A stretch of 64,000 nt of DNA from Pampus argenteus. Its lineage: Eukaryota; Chordata; Actinopteri; Scombriformes; Stromateidae. The position numbers and the translations under genes are program-made. This document shows positions 24,801 to 38,500 of this stretch, one piece after another. Numbering within the stretch: the first letter of the stretch is position 1; each line of letters begins with the position of its first letter. Below the pieces are notes generated by a model. It ran no database searches. It saw only the letters and a program-made list of their open reading frames with translations, and was not told the origin of the DNA. The stretch is from NCBI GenBank assembly GCA_036937835.1, contig CM072868.1:9463001-9527000 (forward strand). Direction: 5' to 3'.

Positions 24801-27800
24801 TTTGGTCGTTTTTAACTATATCTTTTAACTGGATGAAGGATATTAGTCATCAGTCGTCTGGATCTTAAGTTATCATAGAAACAGGCTGAGGAAACACTAG
24901 CTCGTAGCCCCTCTGGACGTCCTGTGTCTGCTGAACAGTGTCAGACTTTTAATGTGAAACTGCTTTATTTAGTGTTTTTTACCAGTTTTAAGCAGCAGGT
25001 CTGTTTGTTATGGAAAGGATGAGACCTCTGCAGATAATTTGGTTCTCTGTCTTTTATTGTTTTTACTAAAAATCATACAAATGAAACAGCCTTAGTAGGA
25101 AATGTATTGAACTGAGGATACCTGTGTAAGGGGTCACATGTAATGATAGTTAGTCAATTAAATATCTTTCTGGTTCAACATACAGCCTTAGGTGGTAAAA
25201 AAAAAGCACCTGATGCATTGTTTAGATTTAGTTTCAATTTGTGATAAACTTACTTTACATCATAAAGCCTAAATTTCAGTGTTGTGACGCGACGTGTTTC
25301 ATGTAGAGTAAGTGATTTTATGCGTTGTGTCACATCTTTTCCTTCCTCTGCGTCATTCTGTCCGCTCCCTACGTTCCTCCTGCTTCCTCCCTCCTCATCC
25401 CCATCCTCAACTTTCTACTCTTGTGTTAAAACTACTACTCTCTTTCTTTAGGCAGTATCGAACAATCTGTGTCTCGATCAGACATTGTGCTATTGGCTGC
25501 TTCATCTTGTGTCCAACTTAAAGGGCAGAGCAATTAATCTGTTATTAGCACAACAGTAGGCAAATGTGGACATATTGATCATCCAGTCCACCTTTCTCTT
25601 TCCTCCAACCATCCATCCTTCTGTTTTCTTTCCAATAGTTCCAGCAAGTCAATAACAGGTATAAAAAATAGTACGTTTAATCTGTAGAGGCCTTGAAAGA
25701 GTATTATGCATACATTGTTCACTACATATTATCACCACACATTACTTTGCACACCTGTTTATTTCATGTTGTTTTATTGGTTTGCTTTGAGCCCTGAAAT
25801 CTTTACAACCCACATGAAAAGCTCTTATTTTCATCCAGTCAAATCTTTCTCTAAATTCATCATTCCATCAACCCACCTTGACCCATAAGGATCCTCTTTC
25901 CTGGACTCCTCTTTTTAACAATTAAAACTCGATTATTAATCAAATCAAAGCCTGAGAGAATCCCTTTAAAATGATTTGGCAATGACACAGAGGAGTAAGA
26001 TGATTTGAGGGGTTTCTTTGCTTTTGTCAGTTTGGCTCCAGCAGTCTTTTTCTTCTTTTTTTTTTACTTTCTTTGCATGACATTGACCGCTCCGAGCATG
26101 GATGACTTCTTTCTAATAATGAAAGAATTATAGAAATGGAAACAGTCGGCCATGTGTTTCTGGTATATATAATAATGTTTCCAATATTGCACAAAACCCA
26201 GGTGAAGCTTCAGTCGGGTATCCGGCCCTGTGCCATTTCACACAGAGCATGACACACATAAATCCCTCGTGTATCCACAGTACTTGCACACACAAATGTT
26301 TCAATGCACACACACACACACACGCACACACACGCACACAAAGTTTTACAGAGTTGGCTTAGGTTTCTTCTTTGTGATTAGTATCAGCCCACTTACCTGC
26401 AAGACTCATTGTTCCATAGCCAATTATCTTCCCTTATCTGCGTACAGTTTGCTTTTGAGTGCGGTATGCAAACTGCGTGTGTCTCACGTTTTCCTCGTTT
26501 TGTTTAGTTTTTTTCTGCTCTCCTGCACGTTGGGAAGGTGTGTGATTGGCAGGTACGAGTGTGAGAAAGTTTTCTGTCAGAGAGGCTACCTGGATCAGTT
26601 TCAAGGCTGGGCTGGGCTGCAGGGGGAGAGAGAGAGAGAGAGCCAGGACACACAGTGGCAGCGTCATTGCATTTCAGCTGAAAGACCTGCTTTATCTGGG
26701 CATCTCTGGGAGGTGGAGGGTGGCGGGGTGGCGGAAGAGGGGGAGGAGGGCGGGTCTAGAGCAGGAGAGTGATCCTCTTGCCCCAGGTGAGGGGATGAAC
26801 AGGTGAGCATGCTCATTATGAGGAAAGGTGAGCTCTCTGTCCCCTGCCCTCCCTCACTGGTTCAGTCTCTTTTTGTCTTTCTTTCTCTCACTAATCTCTT
26901 CAGGGAAATATGTGTGTGATCAGTCATATGTGTGTGTGTGCCTGTGTTGAACCAAGCTAGCTGATTCCAGTTTTTATATTAAGATAATGTTAGCTAACCA
27001 GCTCCTATCCGCAGCGCCTCAGCGGAGGCAGGAAAGGTTCAAACTCTTCATAACTGCGAGGTCATTTCTTAAAGCCGTCTCTCCCTTGGTGGTTTTACTG
27101 TTGAATCTGTTTGGATGACGAAGGGAAAACGAGCGAACTGCCAACAAAGTGTTCAGTTTGTTCCTGATGAATCAGTGAATGAATCAGACAGTTAAATAAC
27201 AGGCTCGTTGGCAGGTACACAAACCTATGCCCAGGTGGTGATATCATAAAGACAAAGCTTCAGTAGATGTGTTTTCTTTGTTCTTACACCTCAGCGTTTC
27301 TGGTAATGGGAAATGTACCTTGTGTGTTTGCATATGTATAACTCATATAGTCAATGTTTGTATAATCATAACCTGAAATGGGCTCTATTGCGAATTCATG
27401 CAATGCTTTCAGGGACTATATACTCAACAGATGCCTCAGGTTGTCCCGTTTCAACTCTGCTCTTCTAGAAATAACACTCAACATAATAAGAAAATATTAT
27501 TTAATCTTGATATTTAATATATGTGTGAAATTCTCAGAAACACCTTGTTGTTTTTTTAACTCTTAAGGTTGTGGTCTAATACAACCTGAAGGCTAACATT
27601 TTTTTTTTTAACAATCTTTCACTAACCTTAACCAAAGTGCTTTTGTTGAGTAATATATAAATGTTTATTCAGAAAACAACATAATTAGGAACAAAAATTA
27701 GTATATGAATGTAATTTCTAGGAGACAGCATTGCCTGTTTTGTATGTGTGAGCTAAAATATGCAGATTATTTTCTCTAAAACATGAAATACGACAGAACA

Positions 27801-30800
27801 GAAAATTACATTCCTTTCAAGCTTCAGAGGCAGATATCTGAAAACCATATGGCACCCAATTTCAAATTAAAATACATGGCTCAATGTAGATGTAAATTAG
27901 AAAAAACATTTCCGTGAGTAAAAATCCTCCTCCTCAGTGATAGTAGCTAGAGTTCAACATGCAAAGTGCTGTTCAGACGTAGCTGCTGCTGCTCTGTCTG
28001 CTCTGCTGTTATTCTGTTGTCTTTGTGAATATATAAGATCAGATCCTTTGTGAGTAAAAGTAATAAAACAAGAATGTAACAACAGAGAGTCTACGGTTGA
28101 ATATTCCCATCTCCGTGATTCACTGTGGCTTTGATATACTCATCTTTCTCCCTCCTGTTCGCCTCCTTACACACACCCTTCCGTTAAACTCGGATCAGTA
28201 AATCTTTTTTTTTTTTTGTCATCCACTGTGAAATGCTGGTATTTCTTAGCCACCCACGTTTGGCCTTGTTGTTTCTCCTCCCGAGAAGTGGTTTAGAAAC
28301 TGCTACCGGTCCTCTGAGACCACCACAGCACAGCCTTGTTTTGACAGTGCTTTTGCTGATTGGAGTCATGCGTTCTTTATTTAATGAATTCTGTATCTGT
28401 GATGAAGTTGCTTATTTATCTCACACTTTCTCATATTTCTGATGCCTGATGTTTCCCACTATACTGCTACATAGTAAGCAATGATCTGCTGGAAACCTGA
28501 GGAACAGCCATATTGTTGTTAATAGTTGTTCTATGCCACAAATGTGCTTACATTTCATAGCTGAAGTAGAAATAGATTATTTTAATATTTTATTTTATTT
28601 TATGTTTCATAACTTCTTGTGTTTTTAAATGTTTCTAAATACTCACACCGTCTGATTATTTCCAGGTTTGTGTGAAAATATTAGAGATTTTCAATGTGGT
28701 TTCAGACTTTTGGTTGTAACGTGCATTCCTGCTGCGTGGGAGCCAAGCAGGAGAAGTCAGTGGAGGGAAACGAAAAGAGAGCAGCATAGTTGGAGCTTTC
28801 TTTCTCTCCCAAGTCTCTCTTTCACTTTTTCCTCTTCCCGTCGTTTGTGCGCTCCTCTTTTGTCCCCTAATTGACTCTCCTACGCAGCCTTGCATACCTG
28901 TGTGTATGCTGATACTGTTGTGCACGTGGTTTGTACATACACTCCTGTGAGCATGTGCATAGAAACACATACATTTCTCCTTGAAACCTTTTCCTTTTTT
29001 TTCCCCTCTGTAGACACACCCAAACACACAGATCATGAATTCACCAGCCGACACACACAAAACACAAAGAAGGTTAATTCCTCCAGGATACGGAGCTTGT
29101 GTTTTTTAGAGATAAGTTAATAACTCGAGGGCAAACGTCTCAAGGGAAACGTGTTTTTAATGATTTCATTTGTGTGCAAATTAGATTGAGAGTAGGAGTC
29201 TCTTTATTAGTGACAAAACGAGGCAAAGGAAGCTCGATTTACATGATCACTGTGAAATGACAGTGCGTGCCTGTGTCTGGATGTTATTGTGTGTCATTGA
29301 ATGCAGATTGCAGGTATACACTCTTTTAAATGGATACGCAGGTGTAATCACAGCAAATAGTCTCCTTTCAGTGTCATTCATTGTCATTTTCAGTGCATTT
29401 GTCTTCCTGTCCTTCCTGCATCTGTCCTGCCTCTAAAGTCTCTCAGACGTCATCTCTCTCTCTAACACACCCTCCTTCTCTCTCTTGTTCAAATCCCTCA
29501 TTGTAAATCTTTTGTTCTCACTTATCATCGCCCTCCAGTGATGTTCAGCCACATCTTGTCCCTGTGGATTAGACAGAGCAGGGCAGTGTTACAGTATATG
29601 TGTCATAAATCCGCCTTTTCTCCCTGCGGTTGCTTGTGTTGCCGGTGCTCAACAAGATCAACCACAAACATTTTTGACTCATCACATTGTGAAACATCTG
29701 AGTCTGACCCTGAGTCCTCAGTATGATTTTAACCCTCATCCTGTCTAATTTACATTGCATCTCATTTTAACATTATAATCCCCCTGCAACCACTCTGTCC
29801 ATCTGATGGGTTTCATCTATCAGATCAGATAAAAAGCTACATAATGCTCTAATAATACTAGATTAGTGTAATGCTGAGGCTGTATCTACTTGAACAGACT
29901 AGTATTTTATCATTCTTTGAAACAATATGCAAAGTTAATTGACATCAGCATCATTTAAATTATGTTACTTTGACAGAGACATTTTAAAATTATTGGACCA
30001 AATTAACATATTTGGCATCATATAAGACAACACAAGTGTGATTGTTGGTGACATGTGGGAATTGGACGGTATCTTCTTGTTTCCAGGATCTCTTTTAGCT
30101 ACACAGAATCCCATTGTCATTTCCATTGCCACAGTTATTTAATGCCACAGCACAATGCATTGTGGGTTATTCTTCTGAAGAAAGACTGCAGACTTTGCGT
30201 GCCCATAAAGGTCATAAAAGTCAGATATTTTTGAATACTGATTTGTCTGGCATGCAACAGGAGACAGAGATAGACCAACAGCATCTTGAGCTCTCAGCAT
30301 GTACATGCCTGTAATAGATACAAAAAAACAGGTGTTTTCACTTATTCTGACTGATTAGACCTTTGCTGTAGTCAAAGTTTAGTGGAGCTGCGTACTGATA
30401 GAATACGAAAGGCGTAAAAACAAATCGCAGACAATGAAAAAGCTGCAAACTCATAACTGATAGAATAATTTATTTCACCGCGTAAAGATGATTCTTTTGG
30501 CAAACTTTATAAGTTGAAATAAATAAATGCAGAGTGATGAATGTCTTAACAGGCGCAACAAAACAAAGTGAGAGAGATATGTCAATCAAGCTCAGTGTGT
30601 ACACGCCCACACACTCCTGAGAAGAGGTTTAACCAGGCAAAATAAGTGAAAACACCTGTCTGACTGAATCAAGGGTGTGTAGGATCACATTTTCTGTTTA
30701 GTTTTGCTTCAAATGGCTGATGATCATATGACTGTAATTATAATACAACACATTGTAAGATCTCAATGTATCTATACAGTGAGCTCAAACCAAAGTGTAT

Positions 30801-32546
30801 AGCGTAGTTTTCTGGGTATAAGAAAAGTTGTATAAAAAAAAAAAAAAGAATCACCCAGATGAAATAAATCGTGTGGAGTTAGACCAGACCTCTGCAGCCA
30901 GCTCCTCATGCAGCGGCATGAGACTACATTACCTGCCATAGACTGTGTACAAAGATGGACGCAGCGAGGTGTGATGTTATCCACTGATTTGCATTGGAGC
31001 CAGTTTGAAGCACAGAGTTGCTACTAATGGTTGGTCACTATCTTTTCTGTTTGGAGCCCAACTATCTCGGACTGAAACAGGCATTTGAACAGTGATATAA
31101 TCTGTGGCTCTTGTCCTGCATGTGTACTGAAGTATTATGGTCATTTTGTACGATGTACAACCATGGTCAGTATTCTTTTAAATCTTCTTTTAAAGAAGTA
31201 GAGAAAAGTCCAGGAAAATACCCCTTATTTATTTTTGCAATGCAATTTGTTAGGATTTAGTAATCTGAGAACAAAAACACACACTAGCACACACTACGCT
31301 GTAGACACACCACACCACTCCTCGTCTTGTTCTATTTTCTCTCTTGTAATGCCTCTTTCTAAAAGTGCAGCCGTGGATGTGAAGCGTTCAGCGGCTAGAC
31401 AAGGTAATTTCCTGCGGATGTCAGAGAGGAGGAGGGGGGGTTCAGTGGGTTAAGGGCAGTCGGTCTGGGTTGAGATGGGTGGGGGTGGGGTGGGGGGGGA
31501 TGAGGTGGATGGTGGTAGAGAGAGTTTAGATTAATGAGCAAAAGGGTAAAGTTGATATACGCGCTGTAGAGGAGAGACAGAAGTAAAGACTGAAGTGAGA
31601 GTTAGACAAGAGAGAAAGGGAAGCAGGACGGACAGTAGATGATCTCAGAGTGGGCCACAGGTGTTTTGGGTGGAGGTGTAGATGTAGACAGGGAGGTGTG
31701 TGTGTCATAACTGCTTACTCACACAGTTGAGAGAATCATAAGCAGCAGGAGGTAAAGAAGGGGGAGAGATGATAAAGCTGGGCCGGGGTGACATGAAAGA
31801 TGGAGCCACCTCATGTCAAGAGGCCTGTTTTTCCATAACGTTTGAAGTAGTTTGACGCATAGTTTAGTTTAAGCCAATTAACCCTGCAGGAATGTGACTG
31901 TCAGATAGACAGCGAGGGGGGCAAGGATGCAGAGAGGGACAGACAGTGGTGGAAAATGCTGTTCTTATACAATTTAATTTGTGTAGCAGAACATTTTCTT
32001 CTTCTTTCCTCATTAATCATCTCACGACCCCTCAGATTTATCTTGTGACCCTTTAAAGGGGGCTCGACCTCTAACTGTATTTAAAGTAGATTAACCAACT
32101 CAACCTCAGCCAGCAGTAAAGTACTACTTATGCACTGATGCGGCATAAACAGTTTAATGTAATAATATACTACTCACATTTCTATACAGGACCAGTACAC
32201 TCTACTTTTCATACTTCATTTTCCTAAAAATTGACCTTACTTGAATGCAGGACTTTCACTTGTAACAGAGATTTTTTTTCCCACATAATTTAAATAAAGG
32301 ATCTTTATAATTCTGCCACCAGAATAAGACTTTGAAGGAAGAAGGAGAGATGAGAAAGTGGTGTGCAGATGAACAGTGAGTATATAGAAGATAAAGTATG
32401 ATGTTAATTATCTCCTGAATGAAAGAAAAACAGAGGAAACAGCGAGAATGCAAGAACAGAGACATGTAATTATAGGGACAGGGTCATGGGAGCAGGGTGG
32501 GGTGGGAAGGCTGCACGCCGGGGGTCTAATTCCATGTCTCATGTAT

Positions 32547-32582
<36 letters not shown>

Positions 32583-35500
32583 CTGTGTTTTCAACCTGAG
32601 ATCTGGGTAATGGCAAACATTCAATAATATCCTTGGTGACTTTTACAATTCACAAATTAGCCACCATAGCATCATTTATTTCTTTACTGTGCACTTGCTA
32701 CTTTTTTATCCAAAGAGATTGATTTTTCTTTCTTTTGCGATTCTAAGAATCAATCAATAACACAATAATCATGTTGACAAGAATCTGCTTAGACTGTGGG
32801 TCTTTGGGGAGTCTCTGTGGCCAGATAACATTTTATTTTAGTGGAGTGGAAATCAATCTGAAGTCCTGTTCCTTTTCAGCTTTTTGACCGCTACACACTC
32901 TCATACAGATAACATGAAACTGACGACGACACTGTGCAGCATACACAGACCTTCATTTTTACTGTTTGTACCTGTTTTAATATGACAACTCAGAGTTTTG
33001 CTGCTGAAATAGTAATTGCATTGTTACCGTGGTTACCCGCACTACTAATTTGTAGTGCAGGTGAGGTGTGAGCCATCCAATCCGGCTCAGGCACAGCTAC
33101 TGTCATGACAACAGTTTGCATGTTTGTGTGTATGTGTGAGAAGTCCACGGAGTCCGTACATGTGTGTATGTAATTACTTTAGCCCTCAGATACTGAGGGT
33201 GAGAGTTGGCAGGTGTGTGATAAACAACAAATGTTCAGCTGCAGATCAGGTTATGAATATTGAAAGTTGAGGGGAAACGTTAGCTGTTGATTTAATTTTC
33301 TCCATCACGTACACACTGCATGTTTAATTGTCAATTAGTCTCCCGCTTGCAGTACCGGCGGATGTTTTATATGTGCAGAAAGGCTTAAATACATTTGTTT
33401 AATTATGCAGGCTGCTATTTTATGTTTTTTTAGTATAGACCTGTGAAACAGTGTGTGTGGCACTTGATTATATATCAGGATTTCTAGTGTTTGTTGTAGT
33501 GTATGTTGCCCCAAAACGGACAAAAGACAGTATGAGACAAATTTATTTGTGTGGCACATTTCATATACAGTAGCAGTTCAGAGGGCTTTAGATGATCTAA
33601 TAAAACATAAAAAAAGAAGATTAGAAGAGCTAAACATCAGTCAATAATACATGGACACGCCCATCTCATTGTCATGTACTGCAAGCTCAATTATTTAAGT
33701 ACAAAATTATTCATTGATGTCTTCAGTTATATTTCTGACTTTACTACATTTTGTCAGTTTTGAGCATCAACTGACTGATTAAAGCCTAATTAAAGTCGTC
33801 TAAAATGATGAATGACACGTTTCATTTCAATTATTTCAGGGCTGAATGAGAGAGTTGTACTGTACATGGAAAAATAAAGATCGCCACCAGTATAGTATTG
33901 GATGCCTATGTGTGTTTGAATTGCATGTACATGAGCATGCGGGTGTCAGCTTGTGTGTCTGTGTCTGTGTCTGTGTGTAAGTATATATGCATTAGTGTGT
34001 GAACTCTGAGGGGAAATTCCTCTCTCATTGCTGGGAGTTCTTCCTGTTGTAGAGCTGTGTTTGTACAGCCTGGCTTTGTCGGGATATCCTACCCTGCCCA
34101 TGTCTGAGAGAGAGAGAGGGAGAGATAGAGGGAGGGAGGGATGACAGGGGGGAGAGAGGGGCACTGATAGAGTAAAATTCAAAACAAGGTTGATTACTTT
34201 AAATCTTAATTTGATAGAATTTGGCATTCCATCACAAATGTCTGCACAGTAGTTTGAATTAGCATCGTCCGCTCCAGCCGTACTAATCCTGAGCTTTACT
34301 GCTGCTAGACTGGTTGGTGTGAGGCTGGAGGCGAAGGGACACGGCCAGATGACTAGACAGCCTGCAGCCTGAGGGAAGGGACCATTTGTAATTCTCTTGT
34401 TTTGATGTCTTGTTGTTTTTTTTGTTTCTCTGTGCTCTCTGGTAATTTGCCAGGCTCAGACTGTCAGCGCAGATCATGTCTGACAACAATCAGAGTGGGT
34501 TCTGACTCATATATATCAGGCTCAGACGTTGCAAAGAAAACAATCCATAATTCTGCAGAGTGAAAGTGATTTAGATAAACACATGAAATGAAATGTTGCG
34601 CAAGAAGTGGTTCTTGGATGCAGATAATGTGAAAGATCCACATTATCTGCATCTCCACATTCAAAATGTACTTTTACATTTGGTGACTAAAGCAGTGGTT
34701 TTTGGGATTACTTGTCTGAATACATGTATTTGATCATTTGTGACCAGATTCATATTTGGACATCTAAGAAGAAAAACAAAATACAGTAGTCGATGTTATT
34801 AATGTTACATAAAACTGTTTTTGGTAGACTATAAGCTCTTTAAACAGGAAGGAGGAGGAGTTCTCTTGTTCAGTTTATATTTATTTCCAGTAAATAATTA
34901 AACTATCTAAATATGTATCCCAGAATTTAATCCCTGGTCCCATGACACACCACAGCTCTAATATTGTATATAAGTTTCAGTTTCTGTCTGAAAAACAGAA
35001 TATATACACTCAAGGTTCCCAAAACCATAAGGCAAAAATGAGAAGTTAAACTGTCTTGGTAGATATTGGTAGATTGAGAGCTACAGACCTGGAAATGTGC
35101 ATAATATGTTCCCTTCAAGTAAAGCCTCACAGACTCTTGAGGTTGTTATTTCACTTTTTTCAAGAAGTAGCTCATCTTTGAGCTGTCAACAGTGAGGAGA
35201 CAAAATAATACTTGTTTTTAACATGGTTCTTTTCATTGTTTTTAGAGGGACTGTTGTCTTTGCTATCAGGCCAATCATCCATCTCCTTTTAAAACCATGA
35301 GTACACACACACACACACACACACACACATTACATACATGTACTCAGCTGTTATGTAATTCATCTGCTGTCATCACTTTGGTCAGCATCTCCCCAAATGG
35401 GATGAAAAACACTCACATGTTGTTTGTGTCAGAGCGAGGTAAGAATATCACTTCATGTCTGTCTGTGATCCTATCAGCCGCACTTTGTGATGTTTACTGT

Positions 35501-38500
35501 TTTCTTTTCCTCTCTGTACGTGTTGTTTTTTTCTTAAACAGACTATGAGGGTCATTCCACCTCGCCTTGGCCTCTCTAATGGCCACCGGTCTCCTTGACG
35601 TCATAAACTTTGTGATTGTGAAACAACTTACTGTGGTGTCCATGTGAGCATGCGTGTGTGTGTTTTGGAAAGGTTGTCAGGAAGAGCTTACTGCAGCGGA
35701 TTCTGTTAAACCTTTTTTTAACACACATATCCCGAGTCTTATCAGCTGTTGTTGTGATTTTAACTCGGTAACCATGGTTAGTGTGACCCCTCCAGGCTTC
35801 CATACAGACCCCCGAACTTAGCAACAGGGCTGATTGCAGATACACCCTTCCTGTATCAGAGACTTACCTGGCTGTGTGCGCTTGTGGGTGAGGAGGTGAG
35901 GGTGTGGAGGATAAAAGACTCTGGACTTCCCACAGGTCTTGACCTATCGTATCAGTTGGCAAACTGAGGGAGGGAGAGGCGCATACAGTAGATGTAAGAA
36001 AGGCTGAGAGAAGAGGGAGGGCGATTGGAGAGATGATAAGGCTAAGAGGTCTGTAAGCAGGCCAACAATGAGATAATGCTATTTGTGTATTTTGTTGTAG
36101 TGAATATCTACATCTGCTGTAGGAGAAACGTGTAACGACGGCTGGAAATTAACATGCCTTTTTACTATTTGCTTTCCAGATTTAGATTTATTTTTATTTA
36201 ATCAGTAAGTAGGGAAAGGTTATTCCTAGAGCACGTTTAAACACAGCTTAAGCTGACCAAGGTGCAGTATGAAAGAGAACATACCCAGATCTTATCAAGA
36301 AATGTTTGTCAGGAGAGACCTGAGAACAAGAAACACTCATAACGCACACAATCAGCAGAAATCATTGAGGCCAGATGGCCAAAATCAACAAAGAATGAAT
36401 AAAAAGTGTTAAGAGTCATGAAGAACATCAGATAATAAAACATAAAATCTATAATAAGATTAGTGCATACATTAGATATCTAAGGTTAACTAGTTCCTGG
36501 ATTGTGTACTGATGTGATGTATTTTCAACAGTAGAGCTTTATAGATTAATATGATGAGATGATGATTTCTGCCTGTAATGCTGTGATACAGAGATTAAAC
36601 CAGTGGTTCCTATCCTTGGGGACCTTTGTCACATTGCAGTGGTATGTGAGATTTCCCCTTCAGATGGTTTCATTTTAATAAAAAAGGTAAAATGATCCAA
36701 TAGCAAGAATTAGAGAAAAAAATGCTATTTGGTGAAGCAGAACTTTTTTTTTGTTTTTTCTTCTTTCCTACGCCATGAATCATCTCACCACCCTGCAGAT
36801 TTATTTGTGACCCTTTCGAGGAGAAACAACCAGACTAAACTGCTAACTGATTATTGCTTCACCACTACTGTATAGAACAAATTTGAATATATTCAACTGA
36901 ATATAATTTAATATATTCTTGCAGTGTGAATATATAAACCATGAATTCCAAACATTCACTTCAGATGAGAGTTTTAAGCCAAAGCTTAATGACCCCAGCT
37001 GGTCCATCTGTGGACTACCTGCTATCTGCCAGCCGTAATGAACCGGCTGCAAGAACCCAGCACATCTCATTAGCACCATGACTTCCAAGTACTGCAAGCT
37101 GTGTGTGTGTGTGTGTGTGTGAGCGTGAGCGTGTGTGAGACAGAGAGAGAGAGAGATCCTCCGCCTCCTCTACTACACCTTTTCTTATCTTATCACTTCT
37201 CTTTTATTTTCTTCTCTCATTTAGTCTTTTGATTCTTTTCTATCTCATCATCATTTCATCCTTTTGTTTCACCTCCCTCTGACCTCTTTGTTGTCTTCCT
37301 CCATCACAGATCTGAAAATCTGACAAACTCCAGGAGTCCTACTCTACTACTTCACCCCAGCCTGCTGCATTTCTCTAACTTTATTTGCCCTTTTCTCTCT
37401 TAACATAATTTTCTTTTTTCCTTTTCTCAGTTCTTACCCTGCTCACCTTTTCCTGCCCTCCATATATCCTATCTCCTCCTGTGTTGCACTATAGATGGAT
37501 GTATCTCAACTTGAACGAATCCCTGACTCAGTGTTTTCTGCCACAGCAATTTTCACACCCCACCTTCCTTTTACATTCTGCACCCTTTGCTGTAACCCTA
37601 CATCTTCTCTCCTGCTGCTTGCGTGTCACCTCTTTTCGCCTATGGCTATTGTTAGCATTGCTACAGACCTCTTACCCTCCCTCCAAATCCAGCTCTCTCT
37701 CCTGTCACACCTCTCTCACCTCCTGCACCCGTCACCTGCCTCACATGTATTTTTCCATCCTCAGCACCTTGCCTCCTCCCCTCCCACTCACCCCGCTGCT
37801 GGCTCTCACAGCAAAGACGTGACTACACATCCATGTAGCCCTTTAGGAGAAACCTCACCCACAATGCACACGGTGAAGCGATTTGCATTACAGGCGCTGA
37901 TGCGTTTCAGAACGAGGGATGGTTGGGATGGGGAGAGATAGAGGAAGCGAGAAGAGTTGTAGGGGAAAGTGTAGGACTGAATTATTCATCGCTGGCCTAT
38001 AGGATTGAACAGATGCTTCAGAAAAGACAGAAAACCTCGTCCTCTGTTATCTCTCCAGAGTGTGATATCTCTGTAATCTCAAAGTCACCATTTGAAGATG
38101 TCCAGCATATGTCCGAGCCCCCTGCCACTGTTCAGGAGAATAGCCTTATATAGGCTGACATTATCTCTTTATTTTAATAAATATCTAAATTCAGTAAAAA
38201 ATAGACTGTAAATGCGCACTACAATCTGCACGTCTCAGGTCGCAAAGACTTGTCCAAGAGTCAAGAAGGGCACAATAAAGCGAGTCCAAGAACTGTGTTC
38301 ATTCAATTGAACAGGGATTTTTGGATATCCTTTCCTCGGCCCTGTTTCTCTCTAGGAGGCTGTAGGTCGAGGTTTTCTTGAATCAGCACACAGCTGCAGC
38401 CTTGGCTTGTCACGGCAGTGATTCACTTCTGATACTTCTACTGCTTTTGTTTCAAGACTTAGAGCAAGGATAGAAACACAGAGAGACATGCTTTACAAAA

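Noticed and set aside
26230..26772. 180-codon frame in intron 2 of the Jagged-like gene
   Set aside because: It starts across a CA microsatellite and ends in GA/GGGAGG-rich sequence; no domain and no splice support.
37481..37941. Two overlapping plus-strand open frames of 113 and 148 codons in intron 2
   Set aside because: The DNA is pyrimidine-rich over several hundred bases, so stop codons are rare; the peptides are Ser/Leu/Pro-rich without domains and the frames overlap each other.
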